Below are positions 53,670 to 62,523 of a stretch of 64,000 nt of DNA, in pieces. The position numbers and the translations under genes were made by a program. Within the stretch, counting starts at the first letter, position 1. Every line of letters begins with the position of its first letter. The stretch spans positions 2,232,001 to 2,296,000 of the forward strand of contig NZ_CP016076.1 of NCBI RefSeq assembly GCF_001941625.1, written 5' to 3'. The DNA is from Actinoalloteichus fjordicus. Its GTDB lineage: Bacteria; Actinomycetota; Actinomycetes; Mycobacteriales; Pseudonocardiaceae. The notes beneath the pieces were generated by a model. The model was not told where the DNA came from and ran no database searches. It saw only the letters and a list, made by a program, of their open reading frames with translations.

Positions 53670-53985
53670 CCTCGCCGCCCCGCCCACGGCAGCTGCGCCG
53701 GGCCGGCGTGCTCGGCGAGCTGCCTGCGCCGACCGGTCCTGAGCCGCCAGATGCGCGACGGCCTGCGCCTGCCGACGGGCCGCGGCCCGGAGTGGTCGGC
53801 AAGCGGTCGGCAACCAGCCCCCGGCACCGGCCGGGCGATGATCGACGCGGCCGAGCGCAACCGGGGCCTGCCCAGGCCGGGGCGCCTCGCCTGCCGCAGG
53901 CAGCGCTCACCGGAACAGCCTGCCGACTGGAACAGATCGGCAGTCTCCCGCCCGCGCGTCGGGGACATGTGCTTCAGTCGGCGCC
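53670..53985. other. Intergenic region between YCII and ECF sigma genes
   Basis: GC-rich with low-complexity frames only; no supported gene. It could hold the ECF42-dependent or other promoter for the sigma gene, but no motif can be assigned with confidence. Confidence 0.35.
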
Positions 53986-55329
53986 ATGACGGCTTCTGAC
54001 ACCCGGCGCGCGATCGACGCGGTCTGGCGTATCGAGTCGGCGCGGCTCATCGCGGGTCTCGCCCGGTTCCTGCATGATGTGGGGCTCGCCGAGGAGTTCG
54101 CGCAGGACGCGTTGGTCGCCGCGTTGGAACAGTGGCCTGCGGAAGGAATTCCCCGCAATCCGGGCGCTTGGCTGATGACCACGGCGAAGCGGCGTGCCAT
54201 CGACCATCTGCGTCGCAGGGAGCGCAACGCCCGCAACCTCGAGGAGCTGGGCCGCGATCTCGACTCCGGGGGCGGTGCGATCGCGCCGGACGCCGCCGCA
54301 GGCCTGGACGGCGAGGACATCCAGGACGACATCCTGCGACTGCTGTTCGTCGCGTGTCACCCGGTGCTGTCCGCCGACGCCAGGGTGGCGCTCACCCTTC
54401 GGCTGCTCGGCGGTCTGACCACCGAGGAGATCGCGCGGGCCTTCCTCGTACCGGAATCGACGATCGCCCAGCGGATCGTGCGGGCGAAGCGGACCCTCAC
54501 CACGGCGGGCGTCCCGTTCGCCATCCCGGCCGAGGCGGACCGCGCCGAGCGGTTGTCCTCGGTGCTCGGGGTGATCTACCTGGTGTTCAACGAGGGCTAT
54601 TCCGCCACGTCCGGGGAGCACTGGACGCGGCCTGCGCTGTGTGAGGACGCACTACGCCTCGGCCGGATGCTCGCAGGCCTCGCGCCCAGGGACGCCGAGG
54701 TGCACGGCCTGATCGCCCTGATGGAGATCCAGGCCTCGCGGCTGCGGGCGCGCATCTCCCGCTCGGGAGAGCCCGTCCTGCTGCTCGACCAGAATCGGGC
54801 GCACTGGGATCAGCTCCTCATCCGGCGCGGCCTGGCGGCGCTGGATGAGGCCGAGGCGCTGGCTCAGCCGCGCGGGCCCTACACCATGCAGGCCGCCATC
54901 GCCGCCTGTCACGCCAGAGCCAGGACGTCGGAGGAGACCGACTGGGTGCGCATCGCGGCGCTCTATCAGGGGCTCGCCCTGCTCACGCCCTCTCCGGTGG
55001 TGGAGCTGAACCGCGCGGTGGCGTTGTCGATGGCCTTCGGCCCGGCGGTCGGGCTGGAACTCGCCGACACGCTGGTGGGGGAGAAGGCGCTGGCCGGTTA
55101 TCACCTGCTGCCGAGTGTGCGCGGCGATCTGCTGTATCGGCTGGGCCGGTTCGCCGAGGCCCGTACGGAGTTCGAGCGGGCCGCCGCACTCACCGGCAAC
55201 GCACAGGAACGTCGTCTGTTGCTGGATCGCGCGGCCGAGTGCGGGCCCGCCGGGGACGGCGAGCGCGATGCCGAGGAGGGCGGTGACGTCCGCAGTCGCT
55301 TCGCACCGGCCACGATCGACGCGAGCTAG
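53986..55329 (+). CDS. ECF RNA polymerase sigma factor with long C-terminal extension (ECF42 type)
   Basis: A 447-residue sigma factor. Region 2 covers about 15-80 (RFLHDVGLAEEFAQDALVAALEQWPAEGIPRNPGAWLMTTAKRRAIDHLRR) and region 4 about 120-170 (LFVACHPVLSADARVALTLRLLGGLTTEEIARAFLVPESTIAQRIVRAK). The rest (about 185-420) is the DUF6596/TPR-like extension with IYLVFNEGYSATSG, EVHGLIALMEIQASR, HWDQLLI and GPYTMQAAIAACHA, the ECF42 hallmark that is needed for activity and replaces an anti-sigma factor. The YCII gene next door is the usual partner and target. The C-terminal 30 residues are unconserved. Confidence 0.94.
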   Translation: MTASDTRRAIDAVWRIESARLIAGLARFLHDVGLAEEFAQDALVAALEQWPAEGIPRNPGAWLMTTAKRRAIDHLRRRERNARNLEELGRDLDSGGGAIAPDAAAGLDGEDIQDDILRLLFVACHPVLSADARVALTLRLLGGLTTEEIARAFLVPESTIAQRIVRAKRTLTTAGVPFAIPAEADRAERLSSVLGVIYLVFNEGYSATSGEHWTRPALCEDALRLGRMLAGLAPRDAEVHGLIALMEIQASRLRARISRSGEPVLLLDQNRAHWDQLLIRRGLAALDEAEALAQPRGPYTMQAAIAACHARARTSEETDWVRIAALYQGLALLTPSPVVELNRAVALSMAFGPAVGLELADTLVGEKALAGYHLLPSVRGDLLYRLGRFAEARTEFERAAALTGNAQERRLLLDRAAECGPAGDGERDAEEGGDVRSRFAPATIDAS

Positions 55330-55723
55330 GCCGGGCCGGGAGGCGCTCGACGACATCGTCGTTCCTCGAGCAGCGACCACCCCACCCGAGGCTCTCGGCG
55401 GCGACCGCGTGGCGTCCTTGGGCTCCGACGCCAGGACCGGATCTCCCGGCGCGTTGCTCGAGCCACGCCGTCGCTGATCAGCCCCGGTCGACGTCTGCGG
55501 CGGCCGCACCACGCCACTGGCCGACGGGCCACCCTGCTGCACACCCCGTCGCCGCCGAAACAGCCCCGGCGGCACTCTGCCCGGCGGGCGTAGACCAGAC
55601 CCGCTCGTCGTTCCGCCGCTCCCAGGGTTTCAGGCTCTCGCGGCACCGCGTCCCGGCTGCCCCAAGGCGTGCCGCTGCTCCGAGACTCCGATCGCCTCGG
55701 CCCTGCCCGCCCCAGACGACCGG
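55330..55723. other. Intergenic region between convergent genes
   Basis: No supported gene; both strands show only Arg/Pro-rich frames without ribosome sites. I see no clean terminator hairpin with a T tail. Confidence 0.35.
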
Positions 55724-56386
55724 CTAATGCGTGGCACCGCCGGGAAGGCGCGTGTCGACCCGCACGGCCAGGCTCGTTCGGACGATCGTGAGCAGCGCCG
55801 CCGCGATGACCGGCACCGGCATGCTGGGCTGTGTGCCGTCGGTGACCTGCTCCGGGGCGAACGGGACGTGGACGAAGCCGCCTCGGGCGCCGGGGCCGTC
55901 GTCACCAACGCCTCGGGCGCCTGCCAGCTCGTGCATGAGTCGGTAGAACACGTGATTGCAGGTGAAGGTTCCCGCCGTCTGCGACACCGAGGCGGGCACG
56001 CCCGTCCTGCGCAGCTCCGCCACGCAGGACTTGACCGGCAGGGTGCTGAAGTACGCGGCCGGACCGTCCACCACGACGGGGACGTCCACCGGCTGATCGC
56101 CTGCGTTGTCGGGAATCCGGGCGTCGTCGATGTTGATCGCGATCCGCTCCAGGGCGATTCCCGGCCTGCCGCCCGCCTGCCCGACCGCGACGACGAGGTC
56201 CGGTCTGCTGCGGTCCAGCGCCGCCGCCAGCGCGGGTCCGCAGCGGGCGAACTCCACGGGAAGCTCCGCCACGTGCAGCTCGGCGGTGCCGTCCCAGTCC
56301 CGTCGTGCCTGCGACACCGCCCGCCACGACGGGTTCACCGACGCCCCGTCGAAGGGCTCGAAGCCGGTCAGCAGGACGGTGGTCAT
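55724..56386 (-). CDS. pcp: Pyroglutamyl-peptidase I
   Basis: Cysteine peptidase that removes N-terminal pyroglutamate. The 220-residue protein has TVLLTGFEPFDGASVNPSW at the start and the catalytic triad context: Glu in GIALERIAINIDDARIPDN, Cys in TAGTFTCNHVFYRLMHEL, and His in GFVHVPFAPEQ. ATG 56386 follows GAGGAG; longer in-frame extension is rejected. The insert GARGVGDDGPGARG before the His strand is longer than in the usual enzyme. It stands alone. Confidence 0.94.
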   Translation of the reverse strand: MTTVLLTGFEPFDGASVNPSWRAVSQARRDWDGTAELHVAELPVEFARCGPALAAALDRSRPDLVVAVGQAGGRPGIALERIAINIDDARIPDNAGDQPVDVPVVVDGPAAYFSTLPVKSCVAELRRTGVPASVSQTAGTFTCNHVFYRLMHELAGARGVGDDGPGARGGFVHVPFAPEQVTDGTQPSMPVPVIAAALLTIVRTSLAVRVDTRLPGGATH

Positions 56387-56513
56387 GGGCGCGCTCCTCG
56401 GCGGGACGGCGGGGACGGCACCGATGGTGCGGCATCGACTCGGCATGGCGGGCGGCGGGGCCACCAGCGGGATCTGGTTCGCGCCTGCCGTTCCGGGGCA
56501 CGTACCCGGCGGT

Positions 56514-57335
56514 TCAGCCCTCCCGGAGCAGCTCGGTGATGTCCTGGTGCAGCCGCTCGGCGGGCGCGAGTCCCCATCGCGCCGCCGCCTCGTCCGCCAG
56601 CTCCCGGCTCCACCGCCAGCTCTCCCGGACCGCCGCCCGTACCGAGGCCGGGTCCAGCGTCGAGGTCGTCGCGGCATAGCGGGCGACGTCCTCGGCGGGC
56701 AGGTCCGCCTCCAGCGCCCGGCTCGGCGTGAGCCAGTGCTCGGTAGAGCCGCGCAGCAGCCTGCACAGCTTGAGCTGGTGGGGCGCGACCATCGAGGCCA
56801 GCCCGGCGTGCGCGCGGGCCGTCTCGCCCCTGGCGAGCACCTGCGTCACCATCAGCGTCCAGTTCGTCAGCTCGTCGACGAGCTGACGCGCCGTGGCGGC
56901 CTCGTCCGGCGCGGGGACGTCGGCCAGCTCTTTCGCGACCGGACCGAGCAGCCCACGGCGATCCAGCAGGACGGCGCGGTCCGGTTTCGGCAGCCGCACC
57001 AGGCCCCGCCAGCCAGCGAGCTGTTCGGCGCTGCCGCTTGCAGGCTCGACATGGAACTCGCCCCGCATCAGGTCGTCGAAGACCACGGCGAGGATGCCGA
57101 ACATGTTGGTGTAGGCGAGCAGGAGCGGGGCCAGGCGGGAGACGAACTCCGCGCCGTCGAACTCGTCGAGATGCTCGTCCAGGACGAAGACGTAGGCCTC
57201 GATGTCGGAGTGGGCGTCGGCCTCGCCGAGCGTCCACGACCCGTACAGCACGACACCGTCCAGTCGGGGATCGGCGTGGGCGACCTCCCGCAGCCGGTGC
57301 ACTCGGGCGTCGAGCAGGGGGGAGGGAGAGGACAT
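56514..57335 (-). CDS. Nucleotidyltransferase resembling lincosamide Lnu(F)-type enzymes
   Basis: A 273-residue protein with the nucleotidyltransferase signature VVLYGSWTLGEADAHSDIEAYVFV (GS-x10-D-x-E, residues about 27-50) and a helical C-terminal half (LTNWTLMVTQVLARGETARAHAGLASMVAPHQLKLCRLL). This resembles the LinF/Lnu(F,G) lincosamide group and some aminoglycoside adenylyltransferases. ATG 57335 has GGAGG upstream. The substrate, if an antibiotic, is unproven; nearby Vat-like and AviRa genes give a ribosome-drug theme to the window. Confidence 0.8.
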   Translation of the reverse strand: MSSPSPLLDARVHRLREVAHADPRLDGVVLYGSWTLGEADAHSDIEAYVFVLDEHLDEFDGAEFVSRLAPLLLAYTNMFGILAVVFDDLMRGEFHVEPASGSAEQLAGWRGLVRLPKPDRAVLLDRRGLLGPVAKELADVPAPDEAATARQLVDELTNWTLMVTQVLARGETARAHAGLASMVAPHQLKLCRLLRGSTEHWLTPSRALEADLPAEDVARYAATTSTLDPASVRAAVRESWRWSRELADEAAARWGLAPAERLHQDITELLREG

Positions 57336-57713
57336 GAAAGGTGCCTCCTGCGGGCTGGTTCTGACTGGCGGAGCAGAGAGTGTGCCGCGCCCGCTCAGGT
57401 CGGGAGACGGCGATCCGACCATCCTGGTGGTGCCGGTGTCAGGCGCTCGAACCGGCCCGCGCGGGCGCAGCCGAAGGCGACTGCCGCCGCCGGACCCGCC
57501 GGACCGGCCCTCGGCAACGCGTCTGCCGGTCCCGGAGGTGAGGCAGGCGGCTCGGCGGCAGCAGGCCGAATCGACGTCCCCGATTCCACCGCCCGACGGC
57601 ATCGGTTGGCACGGACGCACCAATCACGGCCGCCGGCCTTGACCGGGTCGTGACCTGCCTGCCACCGTCTCAATCGGTCACTGGGGACCCGACGAGGAAC
57701 TTCGAGGTGCGGC
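57336..57713. other. Divergent intergenic region
   Basis: Separates the leftward nucleotidyltransferase from the rightward GH8 gene and should contain both promoters. No gene and no confident hexamers are seen; the sequence is GC-rich throughout. Confidence 0.35.
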
Positions 57714-59000
57714 GTGATGCGCGGTGTTCGAGCAGCAACGGCGTTACCGGTGGCCGTCGCCGCCGTCCTGACCCTGGTCGTGACGACGGGGATCGCCCAT
57801 TCGGGCCAGCCCGCCTCGCCTGTGGCCGCCGACGCGGGTTCACCTGCTCCGCCGTCGAACTCGCAGGCGGAGCCGGTACGGCCGGGAGCGGTGATCGCCC
57901 CGTCCGCCGCCCGCGCCGAGCAGGAGGCGGCCGTGGCCGAGGTCTACGCGGCGTGGAAGGCGGCCTTCGTTCGGGACGACTGTCGGGACGACTGGTACCA
58001 GGTGTACTCGCCGGACGCGTACGAGCCCTACGTCGCCGAGGGCCAGGGTTACGGCCTGGTGATCACCGCCCAGATGGCCGACGTCGACCCGGACGCCCAG
58101 GAGATCTTCGACGGCATCCTGCGTTACGTGCTCGACCACCCGTCCGCGCTGGACCCCGATCTGATGGCGGGCGCGCAGGATCTGTCCTGCAACACCACGG
58201 GCGGACAGGACTCCGCCACCGACGGGGACATGGACATCGCCTACGGGCTGCTGCTCGCCGACGCGGCCTGGGGCAGTGCAGGCGCGGTCGACTACCACGC
58301 GCTGGCCGTGACGCGGATCAACGCCATCAAGCGCAGCGAGGTGCATCCCGAGACGAACCTGATGGAGCTGGGGGACTGGGCTCACCCGGAGTGGACTCCG
58401 CAGCTCTACTGGGGAAGTCGCACGTCAGACTGGATGTTAGATCATTTTCGGGTGTTCGGAGCGGCCACCGGTGACGCGGACTGGGACACGATCCGCCTCG
58501 CCCATCAGGACCTGATCGAGACGCTGCAGGACGACTACGCGCCCGACACCGGGCTGCTGCCCGACTTCGTCCAGGACACCGGTACCAACCCCAGGCCCGC
58601 CCAGGGACAGTTCCTGGAGAGCGAGACCGACGGCTACTTCAGCTGGAATGCCTGCCGCACGCCGTGGCGGATCGGCGTGGACGCGCTGAACTCCGGCGAC
58701 CCGCGCTCGGTGGCCGCCGCCCAGCGGCTCGACGACTGGATCCAGGAGTCCACCGGGGGCGATCCCGACCAGATCGGCACCGGTTACCGGCTCGACGGCA
58801 CCCGGTACGGCACCGGCTCCGATGCCGCGTTCTTCGCGCCCTTCGCGGTCGCCGCCCTGAGCGACCCGGACAGCCAGGAATGGCTGGACGCCCTGTGGGC
58901 GAAGATCCTGGCCACCGACGTCGACCCGCAGCGGTATTACGCCGCGAGCATCCAGCTCCAGGTGATGCTGATCGTCAGCGGCACCGGCCTGACACTGTGA
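57714..59000 (+). CDS. Secreted glycoside hydrolase family 8 endoglucanase-like protein
   Basis: A 428-residue protein with a signal peptide (about 1-30, LPVAVAAVLTLVVTTGIAHS) and a Pro/Ser-rich linker, followed by the GH8 (alpha/alpha)6 barrel. The catalytic acid lies in YVAEGQGYGLVI (Glu109) and the second acidic motif is ATDGDMDIAYGLLLAD (about 168-183). NACRTPWRIGVDAL and YRLDGTRYGTGSDAAFFAPFAV are later family elements. Relatives cleave beta-1,4-glucan, licheninan or chitosan; the exact subfamily is open. The start is GTG 57714 or ATG 57717. Confidence 0.92.
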   Translation: MMRGVRAATALPVAVAAVLTLVVTTGIAHSGQPASPVAADAGSPAPPSNSQAEPVRPGAVIAPSAARAEQEAAVAEVYAAWKAAFVRDDCRDDWYQVYSPDAYEPYVAEGQGYGLVITAQMADVDPDAQEIFDGILRYVLDHPSALDPDLMAGAQDLSCNTTGGQDSATDGDMDIAYGLLLADAAWGSAGAVDYHALAVTRINAIKRSEVHPETNLMELGDWAHPEWTPQLYWGSRTSDWMLDHFRVFGAATGDADWDTIRLAHQDLIETLQDDYAPDTGLLPDFVQDTGTNPRPAQGQFLESETDGYFSWNACRTPWRIGVDALNSGDPRSVAAAQRLDDWIQESTGGDPDQIGTGYRLDGTRYGTGSDAAFFAPFAVAALSDPDSQEWLDALWAKILATDVDPQRYYAASIQLQVMLIVSGTGLTL

Positions 59001-59003
59001 CGG

Positions 59004-59018
59004 CCCGCCCGGGGCGGG
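59004..59018 (+). terminator. Short GC hairpin after the GH8 gene
   Basis: CCCGCC-CGG-GGCGGG immediately after the stop. It is compact and GC-rich but lacks a T tail, so termination is only possible, not shown. Confidence 0.4.
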
Positions 59019-59289
59019 TGCCTGCGATCGGGTACCCGGCTGCCGGGCGGCCCGGCGGAGCACGGCGCTGCGGGCGGCTCGCCGCGACGAGCCTGCGGTG
59101 CACGGCTCCGCCCGCGAGCGAGGCTGCGGGCACACCGCCCGGCCGGGCCGGGGCGCTCATGCTCGGGGAACGACGTCGTTCGTGCGACTCGGCGGTGGCG
59201 TGTCGGCACAGCCCGATGAAGCGAGCCTCGTGGCGAGACCGCAGCACGCCCGCCCTCCACGGCGTGCGGACCTCCCCGGCAGCCTCATG

Positions 59290-59647
59290 TCACGATCGCC
59301 GATCCCTCCCGTCCGCCGCCTCCTGAGCCGTGGCGATCTCGGCGCCGTGTTCGTCCGCCCACCCGGAGAGGGCGTCCAGGGCAGGCAGCAGGCTTCGGCC
59401 GAGCTCGGTGAGTGCATAGTCGACACCGGGTGGCCGGTCGTGGGCCTCCCGGCGGAGCAGCGCGTCCCGGTTCAGACGTTGCAGCGTCTCCAGGAGCACC
59501 TTGGTGCTGACCCCGCCGATCGTCGCCCGCAACTCGACGGGCCTGCGCGGCCCGTCGCGCAGCGCGTGCAGCACCACGATCGTCCAGGTGTTGCGGAGCA
59601 GATCGGCCGCTGTCCTGGCCGGACAGTCGGCAGGAGGCCGCGCTCAC
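59290..59647 (-). CDS. HxlR family transcriptional regulator with an N-terminal frameshift
   Basis: The conserved HxlR winged-helix sequence runs without a start codon: PADCPARTAADLLRNTWTIV, then VLHALRDGPRRPVELRATIG, GVSTKVLLETLQRLNRDALL and the family C-terminus LTELGRSLLPALDALSGWADEH. The frame is open from 59643, where TGA lies upstream, and contains no ATG/GTG before the conserved Cys; a GTG at 59577 would cut away the essential CPA segment. In another frame GTG 59647, with GGAGG upstream, encodes MSA and would join if one base were removed near 59638. The gene is therefore either mutated or misread. Restored length is about 118 residues. HxlR proteins sense electrophiles or redox state through that Cys. 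Confidence 0.8.
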
Positions 59648-59861
59648 CGGAAGGGCTCGTCCTCCCGGCCTGCCCGCCGGGCTGGGCGAGCCGGCCCTCG
59701 GCGGCGTCCGGCAGACCCGGTCTCCACCGGCCCGTTCCGCGGGCCAGCGGCGGGCCTCGACGCCCGCGACGCGCCCCGCACCAGGTCGGACCGGCCCGGA
59801 ACGACGGGCCGGTCCGGCGACCGGGCTCGAATGATCGACGTGTCCGACGGTTCGAGGAGAC

Positions 59862-61316
59862 TCAGCGGGGTCGACGCACCGGGGTGATGTGCTCGCCGCC
59901 CTCGGCCTCCGGCCTCGGCTCGGGCCTGGTCGGCGGACGGCCGTCGGGTCCCCGCTTGGCGGGCTGCCCGGCGGCGTGGGGCTGGGCGGACGGCGGCCGG
60001 GAGGCGGGTCGCCTCGGCGCCGCGCCTGGGGGAGCCGCTCGGCCGGGGGCCTGCGGCGTGAGACGTCCCGTCGGCTGGGGCGCGGGCAGCTGCTCGGTCG
60101 CCCCCAGCTCGGTCGTTCCCTGACCAGCCTGCGCCCGCTCGGTCGGGCCTCGGTCGGTCGTCGGCCGCCCGGTCTGCGCCTGCCCGACGGCCGCCTGAAT
60201 CGTGGCCGGTTCGGGGACCGCGCCGGCCCTGGGCGCCGCCCCGGCTCCGGCGACGTCGGCCTCGGCAGGTCCGGAGCGGTGCGATGCCGGCCGTCGGCTC
60301 GCCGAGCCGGGGGGCCGTCTGCGGTGCTGTGTCGCGCCGAGGACCGCCGTCGCCTGCGGATCGCTGCCGACCGCCGCCGTCCCAGCCCTGGGGTGCACGG
60401 TCGTCGGGGCCTCGGCACCCGTCGAGGCAGGCCCGGGTCGGGCACCGGACATCGCCGGGCTGCGATCACCGGGGCCGCCCGGTGCCGGGCCTCGGGCGGG
60501 CACGGGCAGCCGTACGGTCGCCGAGTCGGCAGGCGAGGTCACCACGGCCGGGCCCCGCCGCATCGGCGGCGATGCGTGGTCCTCGGAGCGTTCGTCCTCG
60601 TCGGAGTCCCGGCCGCTGGGGATCAGCGGCCCCTCGGCCACCGCCCAGCGCAGCGCGGGCACGCCCTCCGCCCACTCCACCAGCCTGGTCGTCGGCCGCA
60701 GGCCTGCGATCAGGATCACGGCGGCGACGGCCGCACCGAGGAGCAGCCCGACGGCGACGTCGTGCGGGTAGTGCGCGCCGACGAAGACTCGGGAGAAGGC
60801 GGTGAGCACTGCCGCGACCAGTACCCAGAGCGCGGTGCGACGCCAGGCGATCGCCAGCCCGACGGCGGCGGCCGCCGCGAAGGTCGTGTGGTTGCTCGGG
60901 AACGACCAGTCGCCCATCGGCGGGCATGGCGAGATCGGCAGCACCTCGATCGCCTGGCACGGCCGGTCCTGGCGGATGATCGACTTGGCGACGTTGCTGA
61001 TGAGGTACGACGTCGCCGTGGCGAACGGGGCCAGGAAGGCCTGCGCCGTCGTCGCGGCGTCCAGCCCTCGCGACCGCCACCAGTTCACCGCCAGCACCAC
61101 GACCAGCAGGATCGGCAGCGCCTCGGTGCCGATCTCTGCTAACCAGTGCACCCAGCCGGGGGTGCCGTGGGCGAAGTCGACGAGGTCCCGGTACCAGGTC
61201 GCGCTCATGCCTGGAATGCCCTCGACCTCGACCGTGGTCGGGCGTCCGGCGGGGAAGCGCGCGACGGCCCCGACCTCGGCCTGCCACGGGCCGGTCGGTG
61301 TCAGCCAGCGGAACAC
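59862..61316 (-). CDS. PAP2 superfamily phosphatase with long low-complexity tail
   Basis: Membrane lipid or undecaprenyl-pyrophosphate phosphatase-like protein, 484 residues. The three PAP2 motifs are KSIIRQDRP (about 110-118), PSNHTTFA (a PSNH variant of PSGH) and SRVFVGAHYPHDV. About six helices fill residues 50-220. From about 235 to the end the protein is Pro/Ala/Thr/Gln/Arg-rich without hydrophobic segments, a tail as long as the enzyme. GTG 61316 has GGAGG just upstream. The tail is presumably cytoplasmic or disordered; its role is unknown. Confidence 0.9.
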   Translation of the reverse strand: MFRWLTPTGPWQAEVGAVARFPAGRPTTVEVEGIPGMSATWYRDLVDFAHGTPGWVHWLAEIGTEALPILLVVVLAVNWWRSRGLDAATTAQAFLAPFATATSYLISNVAKSIIRQDRPCQAIEVLPISPCPPMGDWSFPSNHTTFAAAAAVGLAIAWRRTALWVLVAAVLTAFSRVFVGAHYPHDVAVGLLLGAAVAAVILIAGLRPTTRLVEWAEGVPALRWAVAEGPLIPSGRDSDEDERSEDHASPPMRRGPAVVTSPADSATVRLPVPARGPAPGGPGDRSPAMSGARPGPASTGAEAPTTVHPRAGTAAVGSDPQATAVLGATQHRRRPPGSASRRPASHRSGPAEADVAGAGAAPRAGAVPEPATIQAAVGQAQTGRPTTDRGPTERAQAGQGTTELGATEQLPAPQPTGRLTPQAPGRAAPPGAAPRRPASRPPSAQPHAAGQPAKRGPDGRPPTRPEPRPEAEGGEHITPVRRPR

Positions 61317-61976
61317 GGCACCTCCATAGCTTTGTCGATCATGAACCAGGAGTGTATGGAGTCTGACATTCCGGCCACTGCGACGCCTGTCCTCCAGACG
61401 TCTGGCACCCTGGTCAGGTTGATCGCCACCTCGGATGCCGTCGGTCGAGAGAGTGTTCTCGGCGGCGTGAGCAGACTCGGCGAAGATCCTGCTCCGACGG
61501 CCGGTCTCTGGTCCTTCCCATCGGAGGCCCTGCGCCCTCGGTGAATCCGCCGTTCGGGGATCGCCGGTCTGGGGGACACCTGTGTCGTGTCCAGGGGACC
61601 GCAGCTCGATGGCCGCAGATCACGTCTGGCACCGCGCAGCCGTGCCTGCGGGGCGCACCCTGCCCGGGGCGACGTCGTGTGACGCCGACCAACCCGCTCG
61701 CAGCCGGGCCGTGACGCTCGGCTCGGCGATGTCCGCCTGCTGGTCGCCGAGCACGGCGACTGCGTCGGGCGTCGGCGCGGTATCGTCCTGGTAGCCTTCT
61801 TGATTGAAAACTCTATTACTTCAGGGTGAATCGAAACCAATCACCAGCGGCCCGGACTGCTCAGCACTTCGCATCGGAATCGCATCGACCACTGCGCGGC
61901 CGAATCAGCCGGGAAGCGCGACACCCGGTCGCCTACCCGCCCGGGTGGTGACCGGTCGCGGCGTCGTGATCGGACC
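61317..61976. other. Long intergenic region with a palindrome and an AT-rich promoter-like patch
   Basis: No gene is supported; a 179-residue minus-strand frame here is basic and without conserved features. CCAGACGTCTGG (61394-61405) is a perfect 12-base palindrome 78 bases upstream of the PAP2 start and could be its operator. An AT-rich patch at 61799-61842 (TTGATTGAAAACTCTATTAC) stands out strongly from the background and looks like a promoter, but no gene clearly starts from it. Confidence 0.45.
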
Positions 61977-62306
61977 TCAGTCCACCGGGCCGAGGTCGAG
62001 TGCGAGTTGTGCCGCGTGGTCGAGCCGGTCCTCGTCCTGCCGCGAGGCCGGATCACGGCGACAGCGGGAGCAGGTGATCGGTTCGGCGGTGGGCAGCAGT
62101 CGAGACCAGTCCCAGCCGCCCACGGCGGTGCCACAGCCGAGGCCGGGCACACTCCGCCCGAGGAACCGGGCCGGGCGCATGGCGTGCACGACGGACGAAC
62201 CGGGAACCCGCGCGTTGCGATCGGCGAACCGGTCGAGCGCGAAGGCCGCGGTCTCGGCGGAGATCACGCCGATCGGCTCGGCGACCTCATCGATGTTCAC
62301 CAGCAC
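61977..62306 (-). CDS. Hypothetical protein with a CxxC pair
   Basis: About 109 residues in the minus frame. The stretch NIDEVAEPIGVISAETAAFA, then VVHAMRPARFLGRSVPGLGC, GTAVGGWDWSRLLPTAEPIT and CSRCRRDP has balanced composition and a CSRC motif, with another Cys at PGLGC, that could bind zinc. I recognise no named family. The start is uncertain (GTG 62306 or 62300, no clear ribosome site); the frame stays open upstream but that part overlaps the terminator hairpin at 62419 and is rejected. Confidence 0.5.
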   Translation of the reverse strand: MLVNIDEVAEPIGVISAETAAFALDRFADRNARVPGSSVVHAMRPARFLGRSVPGLGCGTAVGGWDWSRLLPTAEPITCSRCRRDPASRQDEDRLDHAAQLALDLGPVD

Positions 62307-62418
62307 ACCGTAGTGCGCCCCGGCGGCCCTCGTCGCGAACCGCGCCACGGCCCGGCGACGGCCCGTCGCTGCGGTCCCGGCGGCCCTGGCCCGTCCGCAG
62401 GAGAAGACCGCCGAGCGC

Positions 62419-62454
62419 CAGAAGGCCTCGCTCCGAACGGAGCGAGGCCTTCTG
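62419..62454 (-). terminator. Strong terminator hairpin downstream of the M23 peptidase gene
   Basis: A perfect 16-bp stem, CAGAAGGCCTCGCTCC and its complement, with loop GAAC, about 70 bases past the peptidase stop (62524) in its direction of transcription. It is one of the longest perfect hairpins in the window. Confidence 0.85.
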
Positions 62455-62523
62455 CATCCGGCGCCCTTGACTCGTGCGACGCGAGCCGCCCGACCCGGCG
62501 GCGTCGGATGGTGGATCAACTGA

